Assembly (NCBI RefSeq): GCF_001422815.1
Contig: NZ_LMMP01000001.1
Location: 547,323-611,322, forward strand
Direction of reading: 5' to 3'
Length of the DNA stretch: 64,000 bases
Source: Methylobacterium sp. Leaf91
GTDB lineage: Bacteria > Pseudomonadota > Alphaproteobacteria > Rhizobiales > Beijerinckiaceae
Shown piece by piece: positions 45,001 through 53,936 of this stretch. A program made the translations under genes and the position numbers. Positions within the stretch are counted from its first letter, which is position 1, and each line of letters opens with the position of its first letter. A model generated the notes under the pieces. The model saw nothing but the letters and a program-made list of their open reading frames with translations, was not told the origin of the DNA and made no database searches.

Positions 45001-45502
45001 CGGCATCGAGGAGGGCGGCCGTCTCTCGGTGAAGGGCCCGAACGTGATGCTCGGCTATCTCAGGGCGGAGAAGCCCGGCGTGCTGGAAGCGCCGCCGGAG
45101 GGCTGGCACGATACCGGCGACATCGTCGCCATCGACGCGGAAGGGTTCGTCACGATCAAGGGCCGCGCCAAGCGCTTCGCCAAGATCGCCGGCGAGATGG
45201 TGTCGCTCGCCGGCATCGAGGCCATTGCCGGCGAGCTCTGGCCGGATACACCGAGTGCGGTGGCGGCGGTTCCGGATGCGCGAAAGGGCGAGCGGCTGAT
45301 CCTGTTCACGGAGCGCAAGGACGCCACCCGCCCCGCCTACCAGGCCTTCGCCAAGGCCAAGGGCGCCACCGAGATTGCCATCCCGGCCGAAGTGGTGGTG
45401 CTGGACAAGCTGCCGATGCTGGGTACCGGCAAGGTGGATCAGGTCGGCGTGGTCAAGCTCGCGCACGAGCGGGCCGGCGGCGAGTCCACCGCTGCGGCGT
45501 AG
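42077..45502 (+). CDS. LplT-like / PlsC / acyl-ACP synthetase three-domain fusion
   Basis: The 1141-residue protein fuses an MFS lysophospholipid-flippase domain (about 1-400), a PlsC-type acyltransferase (H463-x4-D468 in NHVSFLDA; FPEGR at 530-534) and an AMP-binding acyl-ACP synthetase (P-loop TSGSEGTPKG at 800-809; GYGVTECGPV). In E. coli LplT and Aas are separate neighbouring proteins that re-import and re-acylate lysophosphatidylethanolamine; here the route is one polypeptide in the inner membrane. ATG 42077 has a strong GAGGAGA site; ATG 42053 is less likely. It is divergent from tetR with paired palindromes between. Confidence 0.94.
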   Translation: MFRTLMTTRRFAPLFWCQFFSAFNDNFLKNALVFLILFKVAGAGGEAAHPGILVTLAGAVFIGPFFILSGLGGELADRYDKALIAKRLKFAEIFAAAAAAIGFFLHSVPILFVALGLFGTVAALFGPIKYGILPDHLKRNELTAGNALVEAATFLAILLGTIVAGFASALGGDALAFSALIMVFAILCWLSARQIPSTGEAAPTLRIDPNVARSTVALLRDLYADTRLWRGSLIVSWFWLVGAVVLALLPVLVRESLNGSETVVTLLLAIFSVGIAVGSALASWLASGRIVLLPTPIGALFMGLFALDLAWTVSHLPPVSGEVMGAGAFLSTGTGLRVAASFAGLAIAGGLYIVPSFAAVQAWTDKDKRARVIGAVNVLTAAFMVTGALGLAALQGAGWSMASLLTLIGVANLAAGVIVLKVMPTSAFRDFLSILFRAFYRLEVRGLENVEKAGPNAIIALNHVSFLDAPLALSLLDKEPVFAVDHGIAQRWWVKPFLRVTKAMPLDPTRPLATRTLINAVKNGETLIIFPEGRLTVTGSLMKVYDGAGLIAEKSGAKVVPVKIEGLEKTAFSRLSRNQVRRRWWPKVIVTVMSPVALTVDPALKGKNRRRAAGAALYDIMSDLVFDTAFIDRSVMSALIQAGADHGWRRTALEDPVTGTLSYSRLVMGANILGRKLMPLAAEGKAIGLMLPNANGAAVTFFALASAGRVPAMINFSAGPANVLSACHAAEVDTILTSRAFIEKGRLGSLIEAIQGKVKLVYLEDVRASITAGDKIRGFLSPRKPLVARRGDDPAAILFTSGSEGTPKGVVLAHRCMLANTAQVAARIDFGPSDKVFNVLPVFHAFGLTAGLILPLVSGVPVYLYPSPLHYRIVPELIYGSNATVLFGTDTFLSGYAKTAHSYDLRSLRYVVAGAEAVKQATRKTWSEKFGLRILEGYGVTECGPVVALNTPMFNRFGTVGRLLPGIESRLEPVPGIEEGGRLSVKGPNVMLGYLRAEKPGVLEAPPEGWHDTGDIVAIDAEGFVTIKGRAKRFAKIAGEMVSLAGIEAIAGELWPDTPSAVAAVPDARKGERLILFTERKDATRPAYQAFAKAKGATEIAIPAEVVVLDKLPMLGTGKVDQVGVVKLAHERAGGESTAAA

Positions 45503-45504
45503 TT

Positions 45505-46674
45505 CTAGCGAACCCTCTCCCGGAAAGGGGGGAGGGTTCGTGGCCATTGTCTCATCACCGCCTCGGCCAACCCATCCACCTGCGCCTCCGTATGCGCGGC
45601 GGAGAACGCCACACGCAGCCGCGCCGTCCCGGCCGGGACCGTTGGCGGGCGGATGGCGACGACGAGATAACCCTGCTCCTCCAGAGCGGCCGAAAGGCCG
45701 AGCGCGGCGTCCGCTTCGCCGATGACGATGGGGACGATGGGGCTCTGTGCCTCGGGCAGGCCGAGTTGCGCGGTGAAGCGGCGGGCGAGGGCGAGCGGAC
45801 GCGCGGCGAAATCCGGCTCGGCCTCGACGATATCGAGGGCGGCCAGGGCGGCGGCGGCCGAAGCCGGCGGCAGGCCGGTGGTGTAGACGAAGCTCCGGGC
45901 GCGGCTCGTCATCAGGTCGACCACTGCGCGGGACGCGCAGAGATAGCCGCCATAGGAGCCGAGCGTCTTCGACAGGGTGCCCATTTCGAGGGGCGCCCGC
46001 GCGTCCTCCCCGATGACGCCGAGGCCGTGGGCGTCGTCCACCAGGGTCCAGGCATCGTGCGCGTCGGCGAGATTCAAGATGTCGGTGATCGGCCCCCGAT
46101 CGCCGTCCATGCTGTAGACGCGCTCCGTGAGGATCAGCGCGTGCTGGTGGCGGGAGCGGTGCTTGGTCAGGAGCGCTTCGAGATCACCGAGATCGTTATG
46201 GGCGAACCGCATCACTTTCGCGCCGGAGAGCCGCGCACCCGCCCAGAGGCAGGAATGGCCGAGTGCGTCCACGAGGATCAGGTCGCGTGGGCCGGCGAGC
46301 CCGGAGACGATGCCGAGATTGGCGAGATAGCCGCTGCCGAAAACCAGGGCCGCCTCCGTCCCCTTATGGGCGGCGAGACGCTCTTCCAGGGCGGCGAGGG
46401 GCGGGTGGCTGCCGGTGACGAGACGGGAGGCGCCGGCGCCGGTGCCGTAACGCGCGGTCGCAGCCTGGGCCGCTGCGATGACCCGCGGATCCTGCGAAAG
46501 GCCGAGATAATCGTTGCAGGAAAACGAGACGAGGCTGCGCCCGTGCCGCGTCGCCGCCGCCTGCGGGCCACGCGTGGTGGGATTGAGATGCCGGCGCAGG
46601 GAGGTCTCGTCGAGGCGGGCGAGATGGTCGCGGGCGAACGCTTCGAGGCTGGTGGGGCGGTCGAGGTCGGACAT
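45505..46674 (-). CDS. bioF: 8-amino-7-oxononanoate synthase
   Basis: The 389-residue PLP enzyme condenses pimeloyl thioester and alanine in biotin synthesis. Seen are FSCNDYLGLSQDPRV, GTGAGASRLVTGSHPP, GYLANLGIVSGL, the HSCLWAG segment, VDDAHGLGVIG and the PLP lysine in MGTLSKTLGSYGGYL. Its last ten codons are covered by a strong hairpin shared with the end of the acyltransferase gene. It is divergent from bioA; bioB and bioD are not in the window. Confidence 0.95.
   Translation of the reverse strand: MSDLDRPTSLEAFARDHLARLDETSLRRHLNPTTRGPQAAATRHGRSLVSFSCNDYLGLSQDPRVIAAAQAATARYGTGAGASRLVTGSHPPLAALEERLAAHKGTEAALVFGSGYLANLGIVSGLAGPRDLILVDALGHSCLWAGARLSGAKVMRFAHNDLGDLEALLTKHRSRHQHALILTERVYSMDGDRGPITDILNLADAHDAWTLVDDAHGLGVIGEDARAPLEMGTLSKTLGSYGGYLCASRAVVDLMTSRARSFVYTTGLPPASAAAALAALDIVEAEPDFAARPLALARRFTAQLGLPEAQSPIVPIVIGEADAALGLSAALEEQGYLVVAIRPPTVPAGTARLRVAFSAAHTEAQVDGLAEAVMRQWPRTLPPFRERVR
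45509..45540. terminator. Shared convergent terminator hairpin
   Basis: CGAACCCTCTCCC (45509-45521) and GGGGGAGGGTTCG (45528-45540) form a 13-bp stem with one wobble pair. It lies just past the stop of the acyltransferase fusion and inside the last codons of bioF on the other strand, so it can end both transcripts. Confidence 0.6.
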
Positions 46675-46941
46675 GGGAGCGGGAAGGAAGCCCGCGCCAT
46701 CGCGATGTCAAGCGAGTGCCGCGACCACTCGCGCGGTCGATCCCTTTCGATGAGGGTCGGGCGTGAAGCGTGAGGAACTGTACCGGAAACGAACTCGGGT
46801 CTCGTGAGAGGCATAGGATGGTCCCGGAGAAAAACCGGATCCCTTTGGAAGGCCGGTCACTGACCCTGCCTCCAGCGGCTTTCAGATCGGGTTGCGGCTC
46901 GCTCCCTTGACCGTTCGGCCTCGCGCGCCCATCCCCCGTGA

Positions 46942-48216
46942 ATGCCTACCCCACGATCGCCTGCGCGTCCGAAAAACTCCCTCTGGCGGCCCTATACGCA
47001 GATGCGGAATGCCGCGCCGCCCCTCGAGGCCGTGCGCACCTCGGGTTCGCGGATCGTGCTCGCCGACGGACGCGAACTCATCGACGGCATCGCCTCGTGG
47101 TGGACCGCGGTCCATGGCTATAACCATCCCCACATCCGCGATGCGGTCGCGGCCCAGCTCGATGCCATGCCCCATGTGATGTTCGGGGGGCTCACCCATG
47201 CGCCGGCAGAGCGCCTGGCGTCCCGCCTCGCCGCCTTGGCGCCGGGCGACCTCGACCACGTGTTCTTCACGGATTCCGGCTCGGTGGCGGTGGAGGTGGC
47301 GCTCAAGATGGCAGCTCAGATGTGGCTCAACCGGGGCATCGCCGGACGCAGCCGCTTCCTCGCCTTCCGTGGCGGCTACCATGGCGACACGATGGGGGCG
47401 ATGTCGGTCTGCGACCCGGAAGAGGGCATGCACCGGCGCTTCGGTGCCTATTTGCCTGCCCAGGTCTTCTGCGATCTTCCGCGCGACGACGCCACCGCCG
47501 ACGCCCTCGACCGTGTCTTGGCCGAGCATGGCGATACCCTCGCGGCGATCATCGTCGAGCCCCTGGTCCAGGGGGCCGGCGGCATGGTGATGCACGCGCC
47601 CGAGACATTGGCACGGGTAGCGCTGGCGGCCGAGCGGCATGGACTGCCTCTCATCGCCGACGAGATCTTCACGGGTTTCGGCCGCACCGGCACCCTGTTC
47701 GCCTGCGAGCAGGCCGGAATCGTGCCCGACATCCTCTGCCTGTCCAAGGCGCTTACCGGTGGCACCATGGCGCTGGCCGCGACGATCGCGCGGCGTCCGG
47801 TCTTCGAGGCTTTCCTGTCCGACGATCCCGCGGCGGCGCTGATGCACGGGCCGACCTTCATGGCGAACCCTCTCGCCTGCGCCGCCGCCAATGCGAGCCT
47901 CGACCTGTTCGAGACCGAGCCGCGCCTGGATCAGGCGCGCGCGATCGAACTCCGCCTGCGCGATGGGCTCTGCGGCCTCGCTGGTATCGCCGATGTCCGC
48001 GTCCTCGGCGCCATCGGAGTCGTGCAGTTCGCGCGCGCACCCGATCTCGCTGCGCTCAAGGCGCGCTTCGTGGAGCAGGGGGTTTGGGTTCGTCCCTTCC
48101 GCGACATCGTCTACCTGACGCCGGCCCTGACCATCGCGCCGGGCGATCTCGACCGGCTCTGCGAAGCCGTGACCCATGTGGTCCGGGCATCGGTCGACGC
48201 TGAGGCGCAGAGCTGA
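46942..48216 (+). CDS. bioA: Adenosylmethionine-8-amino-7-oxononanoate aminotransferase
   Basis: The 424-residue class III aminotransferase turns KAPA into DAPA with SAM as amino donor. The N-terminal SLWRPYTQM motif is diagnostic for BioA; others are DSGSVAVEVALKMAAQMW, GGYHGDTMGAMSVCDPE, IADEIFTGFGRTG and the PLP lysine in LCLSKALTGG. ATG 46942 lacks a good ribosome site (a GTG start at 46938 is out of frame). The spacer to divergent bioF (267 bases) holds no recognisable BioR box. Confidence 0.95.
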   Translation: MPTPRSPARPKNSLWRPYTQMRNAAPPLEAVRTSGSRIVLADGRELIDGIASWWTAVHGYNHPHIRDAVAAQLDAMPHVMFGGLTHAPAERLASRLAALAPGDLDHVFFTDSGSVAVEVALKMAAQMWLNRGIAGRSRFLAFRGGYHGDTMGAMSVCDPEEGMHRRFGAYLPAQVFCDLPRDDATADALDRVLAEHGDTLAAIIVEPLVQGAGGMVMHAPETLARVALAAERHGLPLIADEIFTGFGRTGTLFACEQAGIVPDILCLSKALTGGTMALAATIARRPVFEAFLSDDPAAALMHGPTFMANPLACAAANASLDLFETEPRLDQARAIELRLRDGLCGLAGIADVRVLGAIGVVQFARAPDLAALKARFVEQGVWVRPFRDIVYLTPALTIAPGDLDRLCEAVTHVVRASVDAEAQS

Positions 48217-48298
48217 AAATCTGTCCGCTTCCACCCTGCAACCTGAACGGATGTTTATCGTTGGATCAGGTTGGGTCAAACGGTGAAGGGTGGGCATC

Positions 48299-48688
48299 GT
48301 GGTGAATGAGACGACGCGCTCGGACGACGACAGGCCGGTGATCCTCCTCGTCGAGGATGAAGCCCTGACGATCATGGACCTCGGGGATGTCCTCGAGGAT
48401 GGCGGCTATGAGACGGTGCAATGCGCGTCTGCGGAGCGCGCCCTCGGCATCCTGCAGGCCCGGCCCGATATCTGCGGGCTGATCACGGATGTGGAATTGT
48501 CGGGCAAGGTCAACGGGTTCGAACTCGCCAACGCGGTGTCGGAGGCCCGGCCGACTTTGCCGATCGTGATCGTGTCTGGCCGCGCCGCGCCTGATCCGGA
48601 GCGGATTCCCGCAGGCGCCCGCTTCATCTCCAGGCCTTGCACCGGAGAGGACATCCTTCAGCAGATCAGGAGCCTGATGCCCTGCTGA
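48299..48688 (+). CDS. Single-domain response regulator
   Basis: The 129-residue protein is a lone receiver: ILLVEDEALTIMDLGDVLEDGG, the phospho-acceptor aspartate in LITDVELSG, and the switch serine in VIVSGRA. The invariant lysine of receivers is replaced by arginine (FISRPC), which could alter phosphorylation chemistry. GTG 48299 is chosen since GAAGGG lies eight bases before it; GTG 48290 overlaps that site. No kinase is adjacent. Confidence 0.82.
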   Translation: MVNETTRSDDDRPVILLVEDEALTIMDLGDVLEDGGYETVQCASAERALGILQARPDICGLITDVELSGKVNGFELANAVSEARPTLPIVIVSGRAAPDPERIPAGARFISRPCTGEDILQQIRSLMPC

Positions 48689-48719
48689 GGCCTCCGCATA
48701 GGTTCGGACCTCCTCAGCA
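48683..48719 (+). terminator. Terminator hairpin overlapping the response-regulator stop
   Basis: TGCTGAGG (48683-48690) pairs with CCTCAGCA (48712-48719), and an inner TCCG/CGGA pair extends the fold. The structure begins in the last codons of the regulator gene. No T-run. Confidence 0.5.
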
Positions 48720-48898
48720 CGGAGCCGGTCGGCGAAGAGTCCTTTGCCGACCGTCGATTTGGCGCGAATTTAAGCCGACTGTCATCCCAGCTTCACGAGC
48801 CGGACGCCACATGCGCCCAAATAGCCCGCTGATCCCGCCTGTGCCATCTGGCCGTGCGGGAAGAGCGTGGCTGTCTGCAAGTGTGGAGTCGGGCGGCG

Positions 48899-49576
48899 AT
48901 GGTTTCGGCTGATCAGCGAGGGACGGTGTCGTCCGGCAAGGCCTCACCCTCGGGCAAGTCCGCAATGGACAAATCCGAAACAGGCAAGCTCGGCGAGGCC
49001 GATAGGGATAGCGAGCAGACGATGGGCAAGTCCGACAAGCGTATCCGTCCTCCCGGTTCGAAGAGTGTCGGCTGGGCCCTGGTTCAGGCCGCGCGGCTGC
49101 ATCGTTCCAGAGTCGGCGACCGCTTGGCCGCCCTCGATCTATTCGCCGGACAGGAACAGGTAGTGCAGGCACTGGCTGTTGCCGGAACCATGACCATGGG
49201 AGATCTGGCCGCCACTTTGAGGGTTCGTCCGCCCACCGCCTCCAAGACGATCTCGCGCCTCGCGGCCCTCGGTTTCGTCGAGCGTCGTGCAGAAGCCGGG
49301 GATGGTCGCGTCGTGCGCGTGCGCCTTACCGATACGGGCCTCGCCAAGGCGGAGGCCATCGAGCGCATCTGGGACGATGTCGAAGCTGAAATGCTCGACG
49401 GTTTCGACGGCAAGGAGCGGCGTCGCCTGCGTAAGCTCTTGCGCAAGGCTGCTCGCAACCTCGCCGACGTGTCCGGCGTCACCGGACACGAGGTCGACGG
49501 AGACTCGGATATCGAACTCGACGACGACGAGCCCGATGCGCTGGTCGTGCCGATCCAGGCCGACCGCCTCGACTGA
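48899..49576 (+). CDS. MarR-family regulator with acidic tail
   Basis: The core (about residues 60-190 from ATG 48899) is a MarR winged helix: LAALDLFAGQEQVVQALAVAGTMTMGDLAATLRVRPPTASKTISRLAALGFVERRAEAGDGRVVRVRLTD in outline, with the wing at GDGRVVRV. The N-terminus is Ser/Lys-rich and low complexity, and the C-terminus is a strongly acidic tail (DGDSDIELDDDE). The start is uncertain: ATG 48965 or 49022 are also possible and would drop most of the low-complexity part. No adjacent target is evident. Confidence 0.8.
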   Translation: MVSADQRGTVSSGKASPSGKSAMDKSETGKLGEADRDSEQTMGKSDKRIRPPGSKSVGWALVQAARLHRSRVGDRLAALDLFAGQEQVVQALAVAGTMTMGDLAATLRVRPPTASKTISRLAALGFVERRAEAGDGRVVRVRLTDTGLAKAEAIERIWDDVEAEMLDGFDGKERRRLRKLLRKAARNLADVSGVTGHEVDGDSDIELDDDEPDALVVPIQADRLD

Positions 49577-49662
49577 ACCTTATGGGATTCTACTCTTCGG
49601 TCAGCGAATCGGTGACGCGTCACTGGGGTGGAAACCTGCGCGTGCCGAACTGAGGAGCGCCC

Positions 49663-49911
49663 TCAGATTTTTCTGGCGATGCCCGAGTTCGCGTGGACAC
49701 CCAGCCTAGGCTTGGGCGCGCGCCGCAGCTTGCGGCGCTCCAACCGGCGCGCGAGACGTCCGGCAAGCCGGTCTATCATCATGACGATGGCGCTGACGAT
49801 GATGGCGAGGGCGCAGGCGCTCCCGATTAGAATACCGATGACGCCTGGTGTCGGGATCACCATGAGGCAGACGAGACCGAAAAGGGCCGTCAGCGGAATC
49901 CATTTTGCCAT
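49663..49911 (-). CDS. Small two-span membrane protein
   Basis: An 82-residue frame from ATG 49911 (GAGGGAC about nine bases upstream) has two close hydrophobic segments (IPLTALFGLVCLMVIPTPGVIGILIGSACALAIIVSAIV in outline) followed by a highly basic tail (RLAGRLARRLERRKLRR). The family is unknown to me. It lies downstream of the His-rich secreted protein on the same strand, beyond a terminator. Confidence 0.6.
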   Translation of the reverse strand: MAKWIPLTALFGLVCLMVIPTPGVIGILIGSACALAIIVSAIVMMIDRLAGRLARRLERRKLRRAPKPRLGVHANSGIARKI

Positions 49912-50004
49912 TTCGCAGACGGTCCCTCGGTAAGGCCGGACCGACGTTGCCACACCTCCATAAAGACACTCTTAAACCAATGGCGAGCGTTGCAGAGAAG
50001 CCCG

Positions 50005-50032
50005 CCGGCCTTCCCTGTCGCGGGAAGGCCGG
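50005..50032 (-). terminator. Terminator hairpin after the His-rich protein gene
   Basis: CCGGCCTTCCC (50005-50015) and GGGAAGGCCGG (50022-50032) form an 11-bp perfect stem with a 6-base loop, 13 bases beyond the minus-strand stop. A short pyrimidine-rich tail follows. Confidence 0.7.
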
Positions 50033-50044
50033 TTCGGATTCGCC

Positions 50045-50314
50045 TCAGCGGCGGTGGTGGTGGTGGCGGTAGTGGCGACGCGAATTCATGCGCGTCCGGT
50101 AGGCCCTGCGACCCGGATCGATCCCGAGGGCGCCGTTGACGGTCCCGACTGCGCCGCCGACCGCGCCACCCACGATGCCACCGATCGGTCCTCCGACCCG
50201 GTCACCCTCGGCCGCGCCGCGACGGACACCACCGGGAAGACCCTGGGCCTCGGCCGCGCCCGACAGCGCGAAGGCGGATAGGACGAGGGTGGCAGCAAGC
50301 AATGCCTTCTTCAT
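50045..50314 (-). CDS. Secreted glycine-zipper protein with His-rich tail
   Basis: The 89-residue product has a signal peptide (MKKALLAATLVLSAFALSGAAEAQ), a glycine-zipper-like stretch (GGPIGGIVGGAVGGAVGTVNG) and a basic tail ending in RRHYRHHHHRR. Glycine zippers insert into or line membranes; the histidines could bind metal ions such as nickel, copper or zinc. ATG has an AAGGAAA ribosome site. The function is unknown. Confidence 0.75.
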   Translation of the reverse strand: MKKALLAATLVLSAFALSGAAEAQGLPGGVRRGAAEGDRVGGPIGGIVGGAVGGAVGTVNGALGIDPGRRAYRTRMNSRRHYRHHHHRR

Positions 50315-50788
50315 GACGGCTTTCCTTCTCTTTCGTTCCTAAACCGGCCGCATGTTCGCGGCCGGTTCGGCTTCGAGCGTTCGGATCGGCACCGTCCTCG
50401 ACAAGGACGGCGCGCCGTCACGCATAGACTGATAACGGCCGAGCTTCGAAAAGGTGGCATCGATCCCGCCGGGCGCTCGCGGTTCCATGGTGGACCGGGT
50501 CCAGGAAGAGGAGATGAGAGGCGCATTGGGATGGCTTCAAGCGATTGCCCGTTGACTCTCGCACCGCTGCTGGTTTCTGCCGTCCGGCGCTGCTAGAAGC
50601 CGGGAATGCGCGTTCTTGACGTCCCGCGCGGCGCGAGCCGCCTTCGAATTACGAGCCCGGCCTCCGCCTGAAGGCCGCTGCGGCGGCCCGAGCGGGAGCC
50701 GGGAGGGCGGTCGCACCGCCTCCGTTCGCCGACATCGGCCCAATGCCGACCGTCTTGAAGATCAGCGCACCGTTTCGCAGAAGATTCC
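50315..50788. other. Divergent spacer before ileS
   Basis: This 474-base spacer separates the His-rich protein gene from ileS. It holds the hairpin at 50342-50367 and a TTGACT at about 50552 that could be a -35 element, though no good -10 lies 17 bases on. No T-box or other known leader and no convincing small gene is seen. Confidence 0.4.
50342..50367 (-). promoter_or_regulatory. Hairpin in the leader of the His-rich protein gene
   Basis: AACCGGCCGC (50342-50351) pairs exactly with GCGGCCGGTT (50358-50367) around a 6-base loop. It lies 28 bases upstream of the minus-strand start, in what should be its untranslated leader. It may be a leader structure, or the terminator of an upstream short transcript. 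Confidence 0.45.
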
Positions 50789-53773
50789 ATGACCGATTCG
50801 ACAGCCACCGACGCCGGCCTGCCCGCCCGCGACTATTCGCAGACCCTGTTCCTGCCCAAGACCGAGTTCCCCATGCGGGCCGGATTGCCGGTGCGCGAGC
50901 CTCACCTGCTGGAGCGTTGGGCCGCCATCGACCTGTATGGCCAGATCCGCGTGAAGGCGGCCGGCCGGCCGAAATTCGTGCTCCATGATGGGCCGCCCTA
51001 TGCCAACGGCAACATCCATATCGGCACGGCGCTCAACAAGATCCTGAAGGACGTCATCGTCCGCAGCCAAGGCGCCCTCGGCTACGACGCCAATTACGTT
51101 CCGGGATGGGACTGCCACGGCCTGCCGATCGAGTGGAAGATCGAAGAACAGTACCGTGCCAAGGGCCGTAACAAAGACGACGTTCCGGTCATCGAGTTCC
51201 GCCAGGAGTGCCGGACATTCGCCGCGCATTGGCTCGACGTGCAGCGCGCCGAGTTCAAGCGCCTGGGCGTCACCGGCGACTGGGAGCATCCCTACGCGAC
51301 CATGGCGTTTCCGGCGGAAGCCGCCATCGCCCGTGAACTCATGGCCTTCGCCATGACCGGGCAACTCTATCGCGGCTCGAAGCCGGTGATGTGGTCGGTG
51401 GTGGAAAAGACCGCCCTCGCCGAGGCCGAGGTCGAGTACGAGGACCATGTCAGCGACACGATCTTCGCGGCGTTCCGGCTCACCGCAGGGGCGTCCGATG
51501 ACCTGGCCGCTTCGCGGATCGTGATCTGGACCACGACCCCCTGGACGATGCCGGGCAACCGCGCCGTCGCTTATTCGAAGCGCGTCGCCTACGGGCTCTA
51601 CCGGGTGACTCAGGCCGCCGAAGAGAATTGGGCCAAGACCGGCGACAGCTATATCCTGGCCGATAGCTTGGCCGCCGGGGTCTTTACCTCGGCCCGCGTG
51701 GAGAAGTTCGAGCGTGTCAGGGACGTCACGGCCGCTGAGCTTGGCGGCCTCACCCTCTCGCATCCGCTCGCCGGGCACGTCCCCGGCTACGATTTCGCGG
51801 TACCCCTCCTCGACGGCGACCACGTCACAGACGAGGCCGGCACCGGCTTCGTCCATACGGCGCCGGGCCATGGCCGCGAGGATTTCGAGGTCTGGACGGC
51901 CAATGGCCGGGCCCTTGCCCAGCGCGGCATCGAGACCCGTATCCCCTACACCGTCGATGCCGACGGGGCGCTCACCGAAGAGGCGCCCGGTTTCACGGGA
52001 AAACTCGTTCTGACTCCGAAGGGCGACAAAGGAGACGCCAACAAGGCGGTCATCGCTGCATTGACGGAGGCCGGCTCCCTGGTCGCGCGCGGCACGCTCA
52101 AGCACAGCTATCCGCATTCCTGGCGCTCAAAGAAGCCGGTGATCTTCCGCAACACGCCGCAATGGTTCATCGCCCTCGATAGGCCGGTGGAGGCGCTCGG
52201 CGAGAAGACACTGCGCGACGTGGCGCTGAAGGCCATCGACGAGACACAATGGGTGCCCACCCAGGGCAAGAACCGCATCAACGGCATGGTCGCCAACCGC
52301 CCGGACTGGGTGGTGTCGCGCCAGCGCGCCTGGGGCGTGCCGATCACCGTCTTCGTCAAGCGGGGCACCAGCGAGGTCCTGCGCGACGAGGCGGTGAATG
52401 CCCGCATCGCGGCAGCCTTCAAGGCGGAAGGGGCGGATGCCTGGTTCACCGATGCCGACGGCGCTCGCTTCCTAGCCCCCGATTACGATCCGGCCGAGTA
52501 CGAGAAGGTGACCGACGTCCTCGACGTGTGGTTCGATTCCGGCTCGACGCATGCTTTCGTGCTCGACGACCCTGAGATGTTTCCCGGCCTGTCGGGTGTC
52601 GTGCGTAAGCGCGACGGCGGCCTCGACACGGTGATGTATCTCGAAGGCTCCGATCAGCATCGCGGCTGGTTCCAGTCCTCGCTGCTCGAATCGAGCGGGA
52701 CCAGGGGACGCGCGCCCTACGACATCGTCCTCACCCACGGGTTCGTCCTCGACCCCAAGGGGCTGAAGATGTCGAAATCCAAGGGCAACGTCGTGGCGCC
52801 GCAAAGCGTCATCAAGGATTCCGGTGCCGATATCCTTCGTCTCTGGGTCGCGGCCTCGGACTATGCCGACGACCTGCGCATCGGCCCCGAGATCATCAAG
52901 ACTTTCGCCGAGACCTACCGCAAGCTGCGCAACTCGCTTCGCTGGATGCTCGGCTCGCTGGCGCATTTCGAGGCCGGGCCGGCCGTGCCCCATGCCGAGC
53001 TGCCCGAACTCGAGCGGCTCATCCTGCATCGCCTCTGCGAGCTCGACGGTGAGATCCGCGAGGCCTACGCCAGCTTCGACACCAAGCGCGTGGTAGCCCT
53101 GCTCAACGGATTCATGACCGGCGATCTCTCGGCCTTCTATTTCGACGTGAGAAAGGACGCGCTCTATTGCGACCCGATCTCGTCGCAGGTCCGCCGTGCC
53201 TCCCTGCAGGTGATCGACGAAACCTTCCGCCGGGTGACGATCTGGCTCGCGCCCGTGCTCGCCTTTACGGCGGAAGAGGCCTGGCTCGATCGCTATCCGT
53301 CAGCCGTCGGTTCGGTCCATCTCGAGACCCTGCCCGAAACGCCGACGTCCTGGCGCGACGACGCATTGGCTCAGCGCTGGCAGAAGATCCGCCGCGTCCG
53401 CCGGGTCGTCACCGGCGCCCTGGAAATCGAGCGCGCAGCCAAGCGCATCGGAGCGAGTCTCGAGGCGGCGCCGACCGTGTTCATCGCCGATCTCGACCTG
53501 CTCACGGCCCTCGACGGAATCGACTTCTCGGAAGTCTGCATCACCTCCGGCATCACCATCGAGGCGGGCGAGGGGCCGGCCGACGCTTTCCGGCTCGATG
53601 ACGTGCGGGGCGTGGCGTTGGTCCCAGGATTTGCCCAGGGACGCAAATGCGCCCGGTCGTGGCGGGTCTCGGAGACTGTCGGGTCCGATCCCGCCTATCC
53701 GGACGTGACGCCGCGCGATGCCCAGGCGTTGCGCGAGTGGGACGCCGTCCATGGCGGGGCGGGGGCGGCGTGA
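50789..53773 (+). CDS. ileS: Isoleucyl-tRNA synthetase
   Basis: The 994-residue class I synthetase charges tRNA-Ile. Motifs are the HIGH equivalent in [17 protein letters not shown], the [14 protein letters not shown] segment, the CP1 editing domain ([27 protein letters not shown]), [11 protein letters not shown] and KMSKS in [13 protein letters not shown]. The usual C-terminal Cys4 zinc ribbon is reduced: only one clear cysteine ([10 protein letters not shown]) appears near the end, as in the shortened alphaproteobacterial form. It precedes lspA, the conserved ileS-lspA order. Confidence 0.97.
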   Translation: MTDSTATDAGLPARDYSQTLFLPKTEFPMRAGLPVREPHLLERWAAIDLYGQIRVKAAGRPKFVLHDGPPYANGNIHIGTALNKILKDVIVRSQGALGYDANYVPGWDCHGLPIEWKIEEQYRAKGRNKDDVPVIEFRQECRTFAAHWLDVQRAEFKRLGVTGDWEHPYATMAFPAEAAIARELMAFAMTGQLYRGSKPVMWSVVEKTALAEAEVEYEDHVSDTIFAAFRLTAGASDDLAASRIVIWTTTPWTMPGNRAVAYSKRVAYGLYRVTQAAEENWAKTGDSYILADSLAAGVFTSARVEKFERVRDVTAAELGGLTLSHPLAGHVPGYDFAVPLLDGDHVTDEAGTGFVHTAPGHGREDFEVWTANGRALAQRGIETRIPYTVDADGALTEEAPGFTGKLVLTPKGDKGDANKAVIAALTEAGSLVARGTLKHSYPHSWRSKKPVIFRNTPQWFIALDRPVEALGEKTLRDVALKAIDETQWVPTQGKNRINGMVANRPDWVVSRQRAWGVPITVFVKRGTSEVLRDEAVNARIAAAFKAEGADAWFTDADGARFLAPDYDPAEYEKVTDVLDVWFDSGSTHAFVLDDPEMFPGLSGVVRKRDGGLDTVMYLEGSDQHRGWFQSSLLESSGTRGRAPYDIVLTHGFVLDPKGLKMSKSKGNVVAPQSVIKDSGADILRLWVAASDYADDLRIGPEIIKTFAETYRKLRNSLRWMLGSLAHFEAGPAVPHAELPELERLILHRLCELDGEIREAYASFDTKRVVALLNGFMTGDLSAFYFDVRKDALYCDPISSQVRRASLQVIDETFRRVTIWLAPVLAFTAEEAWLDRYPSAVGSVHLETLPETPTSWRDDALAQRWQKIRRVRRVVTGALEIERAAKRIGASLEAAPTVFIADLDLLTALDGIDFSEVCITSGITIEAGEGPADAFRLDDVRGVALVPGFAQGRKCARSWRVSETVGSDPAYPDVTPRDAQALREWDAVHGGAGAA

Positions 53774-53936
53774 TCCGAATGGGCCGGGCGGCCATCCCTC
53801 TTTTCCGGGGGAGGCCGGTCATGAAGCGACCGGAGGAGCGGGCGCCGTCTCCGAGCGACGCGGCGCGTCCCTCACCTGACCCAAGCTCAGGCGAGGGCCG
53901 ACCTCGCTCGCGAGTGGGAAAGGGACGAGTGTGGCC

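Noticed and set aside
46675..46941. BioR operator between bioF and bioA
   Set aside because: I looked for a TTATCTATAA-like box and found none.
50540..50600. Sigma-70 promoter for ileS (TTGACT ... CTAGAA)
   Set aside because: The TTGACT is good but the CTAGAA-like element is about 33 bases away, far beyond normal spacing.
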